A stretch of DNA of 64,000 bases, taken from the NCBI GenBank assembly GCA_020747065.1, contig JAGMVK010000009.1:2356001-2420000 (forward strand). Direction: 5' to 3'. The notes beneath the pieces are model-generated. The model did not search any database, was not told the DNA's origin, and saw only the letters and a list, made by a program, of their open reading frames with translations. This document shows, piece after piece, positions 10,771 through 20,452 of this stretch. Each line of letters begins with the position of its first letter. The first letter of the stretch is position 1. Source of the stretch: Cadophora sp. MPI-SDFR-AT-0126. Taxonomy: Eukaryota > Ascomycota > Leotiomycetes > Helotiales > Ploettnerulaceae. Position numbers and translations under genes: made by a program.

Positions 10771-11673
10771 ATGGCATTTCCAATCAAATCCGATCCTGAG
10801 AAGCAGTATTCTCCTCTCTGCCCCCCGATCCCCTCGGAACAATCATTCAACAAGCCAAGCTCTCACCCCATCCAGCAACTCGAACAAGTCATCATAAAAG
10901 CAGAAGACGCCGATCCACCTGGCAGAGCTAGAAGCCTTCTCCGCCCAATCCAAGAAACTATCAAGGTCCAAGAGCAACACTACGAAGATTGTTTGAAGGA
11001 AAAGGATGCGCAAGTTTTGGCGCTGAAGCTTGAGCTTTCAAAGGCAAAGCTGAGCACTGAAGAAATGGATGAGAATCTGCTGGTCCTCAGAGGTGAACTG
11101 CAAGATGCAGAAAGGGAAATTCGGAGTGTGAAGAGCCAGGCAAGAGAGGATAAAGCAAAGACACTGCAGCTGGAATCGGAGAAACTGTGCTGGGCTGAGG
11201 GCAACCATAGGAGGGTCGAAGAGTTGGAAGCTGCAAGAGCCGACCTGCAACTTGAAATAGCTTTTTTGGGCAATACTACCAAGGAGAAGAAGAAGGAGCT
11301 CTTCGATCTCAGAGTCACAGATATCACACAGAGGGGAGAGATCCACTTCTTGAAGAAAGACATTGAGACTCTGCGGAAAAATATCCAGTTGAAGACAGCG
11401 ACTACTGATTGGTTGGTTCATAATGGTCCTAGCCTACAACAAGACTTTCACAAAATGAGAGACAAAATTGCAGAATTGAAGTCTAAGGGCGCAAAGATGG
11501 CTAAATTAATGGCAAAAAGTGCGAGAGAATGGGAGAGTGATGTTGCTGGACTGGGAAATTCAGGCATGGATGCAGATATTACCGTCTTGTTGGAAGAAAA
11601 GGGCTCGTCGAATGCTGGAAAGCCCAACCAGGGTGATGCCAAGAGGCGCAGAGAGGCTGGGATTGATGAATAG
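10771..11673 (+). CDS. Array protein 6: coiled-coil protein
   Basis: Encodes 300 aa. The frame is open from 10642, but the ATG at 10771 (MAFPIKSDPE) follows an ACCAAAACG-type leader and removes an unlikely hydrophobic start. The first 60 residues are proline-rich and disordered. Residues about 60-235 are almost continuous coiled coil (KEKDAQVLALKLELSKAK and onward), with a small break at a Trp/Gly-containing segment near 215. The C-terminus carries AKRRREAG, a short basic motif. Similar to its neighbours in architecture only; no catalytic motif is present. Confidence 0.75.
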   Translation: MAFPIKSDPEKQYSPLCPPIPSEQSFNKPSSHPIQQLEQVIIKAEDADPPGRARSLLRPIQETIKVQEQHYEDCLKEKDAQVLALKLELSKAKLSTEEMDENLLVLRGELQDAEREIRSVKSQAREDKAKTLQLESEKLCWAEGNHRRVEELEAARADLQLEIAFLGNTTKEKKKELFDLRVTDITQRGEIHFLKKDIETLRKNIQLKTATTDWLVHNGPSLQQDFHKMRDKIAELKSKGAKMAKLMAKSAREWESDVAGLGNSGMDADITVLLEEKGSSNAGKPNQGDAKRRREAGIDE

Positions 11674-11762
11674 TACCGCTGCGCTTGTTAGCTTTAAAGA
11701 AACAACGACACGTCACTACCTCAACTCGACCCAGACATAGCAGGAGCGGTTGTGCTGAGCAA

Positions 11763-11977
11763 ATGGTTAATGGGGCAGGTCCATACGTTGGAATCGATCA
11801 TGATGGAGAGGTTGAGCTTCCAGAGCATCGAAGAAATCAGATATCGTTGTTCCAGTAAGTCTCTTCTCCTTGCGGCACTTTGTAGACTTGACATGGTCTC
11901 ACTCACATGATTCTAGAATGCATCTCGCAAAGGATCCTTCGCTTGCAAGACATATACCAGAACACTACCTTCCTTAG
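11763..11977 (+). CDS. Possible 50-aa spliced mini-protein
   Basis: The ATG at 11763 reads 30 codons to a GTAAGT donor at 11855. A TTCTAG acceptor at 11916 gives a 62-nt intron that joins in frame to 19 further codons and TAG at 11975. The product is polar with a histidine/arginine segment (ELPEHRRNQISLFQ) and ends HIPEHYLP. The clean splice signals are the only support. It could be a remnant of a larger gene. I recognise no family. Confidence 0.3.
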
Positions 11978-12534
11978 AGAGAACTATCACATAGTCAGTA
12001 CAACTTACAATCGTTGAGTAAGGACCAGCTTGACGGCTTGACGACTGGTGGAGGAAATGTCCGAGTGTCAGGTTTTGGCATACTTACAATCTCACCTCCG
12101 CGGCAACAAAACTAGAATCAATATACATGAAATAGGTGTCAAATGGATGATTGAGGATGAAATTTGAATCGACTGAAAGGATTTACGAGTACATTTGTTA
12201 TAATTAATGTTTTGAAGTATTTTCTGATCGAGCCGCCCACCTACTGGGATGGTATCTTAGCATAGCGTCTGTCTCTTGCCAATTGACGATGCAGTATTCA
12301 CTTTGTCGGTACGTAGAAATTGATGTTACTTTTACCACCTAATAAATGATCCCCTCCGCGCTAGACTTGATCTTGAACAATTTGGCCTCCGTCCCAGTTT
12401 TGACTTATAACTTCCTTCAAATCACAGCCAATTGTGAACACATACAACAGACATTACCTTTCATCTCAAGCCGTGAGCCCGCTGAACTGCCTGATCCATC
12501 AAACAATCCTCTCGAGGCAACTTTCCACATTACC
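11978..12534. other. Intergenic, no supported gene
   Basis: AT-rich spacer. The last 180 nt are an open but non-coding-looking leader to the ATG at 12535. Confidence 0.5.
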
Positions 12535-13425
12535 ATGGCTCAGAGTGAGTGGTAAAGCACAAAAATAAACGCTCCATCTGAGCCTGGAGTGATGCTAACA
12601 GCACCAGACACGACGAATATTCCTATCAATCTCGCGAACACCGTCATCTCCATCAGTAGTTCCCCGTCCTTAACCTCCAATATTAACGAAGATGATGCGC
12701 AAGTTCACCCAGAGCTTGAACTCGCTATTGCCCATGCATCAGATCCTCTCCCACCCCTGGCACCACCCCTCGTCAAAAGCGTCCTCGAAAATCTTAGTAC
12801 CGACCTATCCAAGATCATCCGAAGCAAAGATGAAATCATTGAGCATCTATTCAACAGTTACGAGATCACGAGAAGAAATGCTCTGAAAGCCGAGAATCTT
12901 CACTTGCAGGAGAAAGCCAGGCTACTGCAGAGGGCTGGATATGATAACGCCAAGAGTACTGCCCGAATCCTGGAGCTTCACTTACGAGTGAAAGATCTTG
13001 AGGAAGAAAAGGAGAGACTCGCCTCTACCTGCGACTCAGAAACCTTTCAACTCAAAAAGGATATCATCGACTTAAGGGCGTGGAAGTCAGAGGCTGAGAG
13101 TGTCGTCGAGGGATTGCACAAGGAGATAAGAGAGACAAGGTCAGGTCTCGAAAAGCAACTGGCGGCGAAAGATATTCTATTGGAGCAAGCGCAATCGCGA
13201 TCGTGCGAGAATGCAAAAGGGCTGGAGACCAGAGACAATAAGGTCAAAGAACTGACTAACGAGGTCACGGAGCTGAATCGCGAAAGCAACGAGCTTTTGC
13301 GAGACGTCCGTGACTTGAAGACTCAGCTTAGGGGATACAAGAGGAAGTGGGAGGAGTACAAGGAAGCCATAGATGAATGCCTTTGGGTAGATGAGCATCA
13401 GAGCAAGAACGCTCCCACAGTCTGA
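12535..13425 (+). CDS. Array protein 7: coiled-coil protein, two exons
   Basis: Exon 1 is only 10 nt (12535-12544, MAQ plus one base). A 57-nt intron (GTGAGT..GCTAACAG, 12545-12601) joins to exon 2 (12602-13425), giving 277 aa. An ATG at 12592 would give a slightly different, unspliced N-terminus, but the splice signals are strong. Residues 1-70 are disordered and Pro/Ser-rich. From about residue 75 to 260 the protein is coiled coil (KDEIIEHL, RVKDLEEEKERLAS, VKELTNEVTELNRE), ending in GYKRKWEEYKEA and a short acidic tail. Same architecture as its neighbours; function unknown. Confidence 0.75.
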
Positions 13426-14200
13426 TATTAAGTGAGCGGATTCATCGGGCTGCCCACAGGATCGGTGCGGATTAACAGTGGATGGGACTACCTTGTGCTC
13501 ACATCCCAGCTCCATTCAGGGAGTAAAAGGATCTAGAGGACTTAAAGGACGAACAATCATTTAGCGGAGGCAGATAAAAGTTTCATAGCATTGAAAGGGA
13601 TTGCAGTCCTGTGAAATGTCAAGACATCTGCAACGCAAACACGAGGCGCACAATGACAAAACAAAAGCACATATATCAAATACATACTAGAAGGAAGAAA
13701 ACGAGCAGAGGATGAGCTTTGTTTCCATCTATTGAAGATTACCCAATGCCAATTGTAAGCCCATGAAAGAGGTGACGGTTGAGGTCAGACATCCACTCTA
13801 AAGCCACTAGTAAGGACGAGGTCTACTAAAAATGAACGTGCAATCCTAATGAGTAGTATTGTTTACTATCTTCTCGATTGATAAGCTTCTCACTTTTCGA
13901 GTGAATGCAATGTCGCATCCTGTACTCGTTAGCGGCTGGCCAGCCTTGGCACCGCACTCGAACAGATGAAAAATCCGCTGCTTTCAACGAACCGCTTCTC
14001 GAAAAGCACCGCCAGGGATCACTTCGACCTGCAGAGTTTTGCTCGAAATACATTGCATACCTTCTACTATTACTCAGGATGTCCAGAACAATGGATGCAG
14101 CTGTGGCTTTAAGACTCTGCTGGAAATGCACAGCGTTAGACGCGAAACCGTCCCCCAACAGATCGAGGATATCAATCGACCCGACGCCGAAGATCCTTAT
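13426..14200. other. Intergenic, no supported gene
   Basis: ORFs of about 100 codons occur on both strands near 13826-14204 but have no coding features. An open frame runs into the gene at 14201 without a better start. Confidence 0.5.
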
Positions 14201-15271
14201 ATGAGTACTGCAGCAATCTATTCTTCTATTGAGTCGTCAGATGGCGATACGCCTTTGATGGAGCAGTTGAGACGCCGGCGCACTGCATCAAACGTCGCTC
14301 AGGGATCGAAGTTAATAACTCCGCCAACGTCCTCAACCCCCATTGCTCATGACTCTACTTCTATGGAACTGTCTTCAAGAATAAGTCGTGCTCCCCCAGG
14401 ATCCGCCTCGAAGTCCAAATCGATAAACATTCCAATGTCCTCAACTCATGTTCCACAAGAATCTGCTTACGAACAGTATACGCCTCTGGACATGATCACT
14501 CCTGCCCATCGACTTGCAGCTGAGTTGGTTAAGTGCGAGAACGAAACGGCACTGGCCTTGAGTAGCAGAGAGAATCATATCAACACCCTTAAGAATGAGC
14601 TTCAGGATGAGAAGCGAAAGTCATCTCAGCTTGCTGAGGATCTCTCTGTTGCAAATGAAAGGCTCAAGACCGCCGAGAAAGGCTTGGACAAGTCAAAAGA
14701 CTGTATCGAAAACCTGAAGAAAGAGCTGTCGGGCTCCCAGCTCCAATCGCAGCAAAACGCTACGAAACAGGCGGCAAAGCTGCAGAAGGCTCAGGCTGAT
14801 CTTATAAAGATGGGAAAGAAGCAGAAGGAGATCGAAGCCAGCAGCCAGGTATGTGTGCTGAATCACTTCGAGATGCACAAGATACGATACAGAATCAACA
14901 AGCTGTAATCGATACATTTAAAACTCCGGAAGAAAAAAGCTCACGGGACACTAAGTACCCTCCGCAAAGTTTACATGAAGAAGGTTGGAGAGTTCCAAGA
15001 CAATGCCAAGCAATTTCAAGCTATAATCGATGGGTTAGAAAAGGAGAATCAAGGGTTGAAGTCGCAGACACAGAGGCTATCCGGCTATGAGAAGCAAGCC
15101 AGGGATATTTTGCAGTCCCAAGGACCGGCAATAGGCCAGAAGAGAAGGAAGCTTGTCGTGCCGGTCACTCGCAAACGAAAGCTGGATCGTGTGGTCGAGG
15201 CAATTGACGAGAGTTCGGAGCCTGAAGTTATGAAAGAGAGCCAGCGGAGCGATGGTGAACTGCACCGATAA
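14201..15271 (+). pseudogene. Array gene 8: coiled-coil gene read in three frames
   Basis: The ATG at 14201 begins MSTAAIYSS and reads a disordered N-terminus, then a long coil from about residue 105 to the GTATGT at 14849. Coil-like sequence continues in a second frame (ESLRDAQDTIQNQQ, about 14856-14920), then in a third (LRKKKAHGTLSTLRKVYMKK to TAA at 15271), which ends in a basic QKRRK, RKRKLDR and EAIDESSEPE. Splicing from the GTATGT donor does not bring the final frame into register without a stop. The simplest reading is two frameshifts (one near an A-run) in a former paralogue of about 350 aa. An unrecognised intron or assembly error is possible. Confidence 0.55.
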
Positions 15272-15433
15272 CAATTTCTCGGCCACCCTCCCCATCACGT
15301 TTCAACCTCAACCACAACAGCCTCAACCATTGAACCACCACCGTCTTCGATCTCAACACGCTGATATTCACATCCACGGCACTTGCATCCCTCGAACTCC
15401 CACACTGATAACTCACAAATCGAAATAGCAACA

Positions 15434-15903
15434 ATGGTTGTTTCCGCCAGAAAGATCATTTCAGCTACCACCAAAGCCTTCCGAAACGTAACGAGAGTCT
15501 TCCGCCGCAAACACAATCCTACTCCGACCCCCCCTTCTCACCACACCGATTCTACATGCACATTTCCGATGTTCACCGACCCGAACCTCCACAGCGTGGT
15601 TGACGACGATGATGTATTCACAGAATCTCGCACATTTCGCTATACTCCTGACTACGAGGAGTGCATGATGAAGTTAGCTGCAGCGAAGGGGGTTTAACTT
15701 AGCATAACGAAGACACTCTCGGCGAACACTCGAAGGCAGAGAGGAAGGAAATGGAAGAAGTTCAGAAGTCAAACACGCTTGGGACATACAAGATCGGATA
15801 CTTTGAGGATGATAGCAAGAAGGACGACAGCAATCGGCCACTAGGCCCGATGCTCTTTCGACTGACCACTTCTGAGCCGCCAGTCAAGGTCCTAGGGCCA
15901 TGA
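15434..15903 (+). pseudogene. Small gene with strongly basic N-terminus, interrupted
   Basis: The ATG at 15434 encodes 87 codons with a basic start (SARKIISATTKAFRNVTRVF, RRKHN) and an acidic middle, stopping at TAA 15695. Protein-like sequence resumes in another frame from about 15703 (NEDTLGEHSKAERKEMEEV) to TGA at 15901. Removing 11 nt (15692-15702, which happen to be GT..AG) restores one frame of about 152 aa, but that is far too short for an intron. I read a small indel or stop in a former single-exon gene; the short 87-aa form could still be made. No family recognised. Confidence 0.4.
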
Positions 15904-16934
15904 TCAATCTCCCATTTGTCTTCTGTCAGTTACAGGTTGGGTTTCAGGGATATTTGGATGGGGATGGATGGGAAAGTCATAGCCGTAGAGTGGTCGTTTA
16001 TCAGGGACTGATTGACTTGAGTTGCGGTTCTAGTGGGCCTTTGGGATTACACATTTCGGCGCATTTTGTTGGTATCCTCAATTCAAGCCAATGCAAAGCG
16101 CAATCACAATACATATGCACAATCGTGACATCCTTTGCTTGGCATGATTTCAATCATCAGTGCCTCCCTTCCAGAGCGGAGTGCTACTGCTGTTTCCGAA
16201 GATGCAATATTTAAAGGCAGATTTGATGACCCGTCGGCCTCGGGCGAAAGCTTCTGTTGTTACAATTTCTCGACCGGTACACCTAGCTCGACAACATGTA
16301 TCTATGATGGATGCCTTACTAATGCCTGTGGTTCAATTTGACCTCGATAAATTCTTGCCTACAAATTCGGCATTCAAGTCGTAGTTGTCCGACTGTGAGC
16401 TAAGAGCTCTAGTGCTAGGTCTAGTTCCACTAAAGCTAAGCGAGCAGCCTAGTGAAATCGCATAACGCACAAAACACTGGCACCACAACTCATCTTCTCA
16501 GCTAATTTGAGTGTGCCTCAGTTGGAAAAACTACTGTCATTTCAGTAAAGCACAGCCACCATCAAAATGTACAAAAATCCCGAAATAATTATTGCAGACG
16601 ACGAGTGGGGGATCCGGGCGGGGGTCTCAGCATGCCCCACGGGTGAGCAGAGCAAGACAAGAAATAAGTTGGTGTAGTATTCTAATGATAGCGAACCGGA
16701 ATTAGGTCGGTCATGAATTTCGAAGTAGGTACACCTCTAGTTTGCATATGGCTAAAACTAGTCGTAAAAGTGACGTCGACCGGTTCAAAAGCTCTAAGAA
16801 ACAGCGCCGGGAGCAGATGTGTGAGTGGCTACCTCAATCTACGACTCTTCCTCCAAGCTGAATCACTTAATGTCAAGTATCTTTACACCACACAGATATT
16901 GCCTCAATTCAACATCACTTACAAGGACGACATC
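15904..16934. other. Intergenic, no supported gene
   Basis: Only short ORFs. The last 220 nt are open into the next gene but look like leader, with a pyrimidine-rich stretch before 16935. Confidence 0.5.
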
Positions 16935-17744
16935 ATGGCAACGCAAATAACGATTGAAGGCTCCGCGTCAGAGCGAGCCAGAATCTTGAAAGTACTCCAA
17001 CGCTACGGTCTGATCAATCACTTCAACGAAATCACACTCAGCCAGGCTGAATTTTTCGATACCTTCAACAAAAGCCAAGAGATGTTCAATACCACACTAG
17101 AGGGCCAATGTCAAGAAAGTAATGTGCTGGTCAAGAAACTCGGTGAAGAGGCAATTACTCATGCCGAAAAACGCAGAGACGCAGAAATTGAGAGCGACAT
17201 GCTTTCCAAATCACTGGAAGCTAAATCCAGGGTTAACAGCACGCTTCATGCCATTATCGCAGAGAGAAATAGACTGCTCGATGACTCGGAGCGCACCGCC
17301 GTAAAACTGCAGAACGAACTTGACGAGGTGTACGGGCAGCTTGCTGTGAAGACCGAACAGCTTAATGCCAAAGTGGCAGACATAACCGACGTGGTACTTT
17401 CGAATCTGGATGATGAGTGGCGAAGAATGGTCGAGAGAATCAAGGAATTGGAGGAGAATGTGGACGAGTTGGAGACGCATCAGCTGACTCTGAGCAACAA
17501 AATCCTGAAGTTAAAGGAGGAGAACAAAAGTTTGCAAATGGATAATGAGCATAAAGCAAAGAGGCTGGGCTTGAAAGATGCTCGCCTGGATAAGCTGACT
17601 GAAGAAAATCGAATGTTGAAAAGGGCCAGGGAGGAGGAACAGGTGGATGAGGAAGATGAGATAGACGGAGAAGGAGAGGCTTTACTCAAGAGAAGAAAGT
17701 TAGAGTTGAAGCAAGCGACTAGGGTCAGAGCTCACAGCATCTGA
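16935..17744 (+). CDS. Array protein 9: coiled-coil protein
   Basis: Encodes 269 aa from the ATG at 16935 (MATQITIEGS); the frame is open from 16713, but the extension lacks an equivalent leader context. A short helical N-terminus (ERARILKVLQRYG) leads into coiled coil that is nearly unbroken from about residue 45 to 230 (LQNELDEVYGQL, ERIKELEENVDELETHQ). The end carries an acidic patch (EDEIDGEGE) followed by KRRKLELK, a basic nuclear-type motif. This is one of the best-preserved array members. The protein type is clear; the function is not. Confidence 0.75.
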   Translation: MATQITIEGSASERARILKVLQRYGLINHFNEITLSQAEFFDTFNKSQEMFNTTLEGQCQESNVLVKKLGEEAITHAEKRRDAEIESDMLSKSLEAKSRVNSTLHAIIAERNRLLDDSERTAVKLQNELDEVYGQLAVKTEQLNAKVADITDVVLSNLDDEWRRMVERIKELEENVDELETHQLTLSNKILKLKEENKSLQMDNEHKAKRLGLKDARLDKLTEENRMLKRAREEEQVDEEDEIDGEGEALLKRRKLELKQATRVRAHSI

Positions 17745-18198
17745 GAATGTATTTTCGGGACCTTGAAAAAAATGTTCTACAATATGTACCAAGACTTTGT
17801 AGCATCGGCTTAGCAACTTTCAAGGACTGATTTGAGTGTCACGTTTTGCTTCCCAGTGTATTGTAGCGACTACATCTATCCTCCTCAACATCTTCCTAAC
17901 ATGTTCATCGCAGAACTCGCAATTTAAAACTCACACAGTGCTGTTTCATGGAATCTCGAGACTCAAGTGGAAGATCGCAGGTTCCAAATTGATATTAAAT
18001 ACAAAATGCCAGTATCCATCCAAGCCTTGGACCACCCAACTCTACCTCAGCTAAACCCTCCCCCAATGTTGCCTCTTCACATCACCTGGACGAGATGCCA
18101 AGCTTCCCTGACTATCTACAAAATGTCCAAGTCTCCATGTGTGACAAAGATAGAGAAAATGCAAATCGAAAGACCTATGCTTGACATAGCCAGCATAG
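17745..18198. other. Spacer between convergent array gene 9 and the AT-hook gene
   Basis: Contains the 3' ends of both neighbours. Plus-strand ORFs here show no coding features. Confidence 0.5.
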
Positions 18199-18855
18199 CT
18201 AGTATTGCGAGAAAGTGCCCTTATAATCATAGAACTCTTGTCCATGATAATGGTTCCACTCCAGTTCTGGCCTCTCAACTGGGATTGGAATGTTATTATG
18301 GTATAGAAGACTGACCAAGTCACCCATTCTGCTATGAAGCCGGTCATTCTTTAGGACCTCCTGGTCATACATCAGCTGAAGTTTTTGTTTCTCTCTAGTG
18401 AGTGTGGCGACGTGCTCCGATATGTTGGGTTCTGGAGCGGTTTTGGACTTCTTTGGTGGCGGTGCATTCCCTTGTCTACGCGCCTTGTAGGGGGCATTGG
18501 CTGTGTCAGACGGGTCCTTGCGTGGACGACCTCTTTTCCTCTTTGGGAGGTCGGTTGCCGTGGGGAAAGGTCCTGATCCTGGCGGATGGAGGTAAAGATC
18601 CTGGAGGTTGACAGTGGACATCGTCCCTGAGAGCTGGATAGTATAAGAAGGAGTAGCAGCTCTCATGCCACCAGGCATAGGCATGGCCTTTGAGGTGCGG
18701 TTCATTGGATGTGAGTGCAGAGACTCTGCTATACGCGATCCATAGGGAGATATCATGGCCGTAGGATCCGACATCGAAGCCATCTCCGGATCTTCTGGGT
18801 TTGTCTTGTGCTCGGGCGCAAAGTTGGCCAGACCCGGAAACATTGGCTGAGCCAT
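18199..18855 (-). CDS. AT-hook protein with C-terminal coiled coil
   Basis: Encodes 218 aa from the first good ATG (18855, MAQPMFPGL). The frame is open further upstream after a CTTGCAG that could be a splice acceptor, so a 5' exon is possible. The first 110 residues are Met/Pro/Ser-rich and disordered. Residues about 115-155 hold a textbook AT-hook, KRKRGRPRKDP, and a second basic PPKKSK cluster; AT-hooks bind the minor groove of AT-rich DNA. A coiled coil follows (ATLTREKQKLQLMYDQEV), then a Tyr/Trp-rich tail. It is the only opposite-strand gene in the array and may be a nuclear factor. The overlapping 183-codon minus ORF is a shadow. Confidence 0.65.
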   Translation of the reverse strand: MAQPMFPGLANFAPEHKTNPEDPEMASMSDPTAMISPYGSRIAESLHSHPMNRTSKAMPMPGGMRAATPSYTIQLSGTMSTVNLQDLYLHPPGSGPFPTATDLPKRKRGRPRKDPSDTANAPYKARRQGNAPPPKKSKTAPEPNISEHVATLTREKQKLQLMYDQEVLKNDRLHSRMGDLVSLLYHNNIPIPVERPELEWNHYHGQEFYDYKGTFSQY

Positions 18856-19465
18856 ATCGCACGGTGAGCAATTCTGCAAGAAGAACTGTGAACAGACAAA
18901 TGTATGTTCTCGCTGATATGTGATTACTTTGCACGGATTTCCCTGTACAAGGAGGAGGATGATGAAAACAGAGATCTACTGACCTGTGCAGGATGTGCTG
19001 AAGACTTTCCGAGGACTTATGTGGCTGTATTGATGACTTTTTATGAACTGTATCCAATGAAAAGTATTAGAGTTTCGGAATGAATTATTTTTGATGTTCG
19101 GTTTCATTTCAAGTGAGCATGGTCGTAATCATTGATGCGGCGCTGAATTGGCTTTTAGACTGACCTGATGTCTAATGACGGAGGAACTATTCCTAAATGG
19201 AAAGATTTCATATTTATTTTGACAGTTTCTGTGGTACCGTATATAGCGCCCCAGAAAGCTGTCATGGCGAGCAATAGTCTAGCCTTGGACCTATCTTGAA
19301 ATTAGTTCTACCTCAAGAACTAGCGCTAATGTGCATCACACTTCGTCCAATCATAAAAATGATACCTCACAGCTCACCTCTCTTCGGCATCTTTGCAATC
19401 TTCTTCAGTGCTAAATATCATCAATACCTGCCCAGTATCAAAATTGTCGACGACTCGACGACATA
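18856..19465. other. Divergent spacer between the AT-hook gene and array gene 10
   Basis: No supported ORF; probably carries both promoters. Confidence 0.5.
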
Positions 19466-20452
19466 ATGTATACCGAAACACAGAATTCAGCGGAGATCGC
19501 CTCAATCGAGGACGATATGTCGCTAGAAAACCAAAAGCTCAGACAAGATCTCGAAAGTCAGAACCTTGTGAGCAGCGACCTTAGAGCACAACTCGACGAT
19601 ACCAAAAAGAAGTTTCAAGAGTTCCACACTTTCCACGAAAAGGTAAAGAGCATGATGGCCCAGGACGCATCAAAAGTCGTGAGTGCTAAGAATGCTACGA
19701 TCGAGAGTCTGAAGGACGAGCTCGAAAACAAGCGTTGGGAGTGTAGGGAGCTCATCGACGAAATCCGAGACGCTGGAGAAGAGGTCAAACGCATGGAGGT
19801 TGATGGTACAGAACTCGAGGACTGACTCGACGAGGAAGAGAAGACCAATCAAGCACTTCGGCTTCAGCTGGAGCAGGCCAACAAACAAGTTGCCATGCTT
19901 TCTGAGCAGCGGGAAAGGGACAAAAACAAAATTGAAGCATTGGAACAAGAGCTCGATGCCGCCAAGCATAACGCCAGCCTGGGGGTCCAGAAAACAGAGG
20001 TTCCTGATTTTACCACGACATTGAAGGCCATGACTCGAAGGGCACTTCAGAATATGTCGACGAACCAAGCGAAAGAGGGCAACGAGGTACAGGTTGTGAG
20101 CAATGCCGCCGGAAGTTCATTAGCTATGAGCACAAGATCCGCCACTCAGAGCAGAATCGAAAATGAGCACCAGACACCCGAAAGTCAAACCGGTGGTGCA
20201 CAAGTCAGAGCCAACCTCACAAACAGGCAAACAGGAGAGAATGTCACGCCCCCATCCAATTCATGCGATCACACAGGTATCTTGTTGGGAATCGTAAATA
20301 GAAACATTGCGGATTACGAGGCAGAGAAGTTTGGGCGGGGTGCGGAAGCGAGAAACCCTGTTCAGATGTACCAAGGGCTGAAGTATGAAAGGAGGGATTG
20401 GTTCTTTGCAGGCTCGGGTGGACATCACTCAAGAGACTCTACAACGAATTGA
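19466..20452 (+). pseudogene. Array gene 10: coiled-coil gene with one in-frame TGA
   Basis: The ATG at 19466 (MYTETQNSAE) reads 119 codons of coiled coil to TGA at 19823-19825. The same frame continues immediately with excellent coil (LDEEEKTNQALRLQLEQANK) and runs to TGA at 20450, so without the stop the product would be about 328 aa. The C-terminal half is disordered and Ser/Thr-rich and lacks the basic-acidic tail of its relatives. Three readings are possible: a nonsense mutation, UGA-C readthrough, or a 48-nt frame-preserving intron at 19806-19853 (GTACAG..CAAG) with a GACTGAC branch-like site that removes the stop. Splice signals are mediocre. I favour a recent nonsense change. Confidence 0.6.

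Noticed and set aside
18506..19057. 183-codon minus-strand ORF
   Set aside because: Overlaps the AT-hook gene in another frame and lacks motifs.
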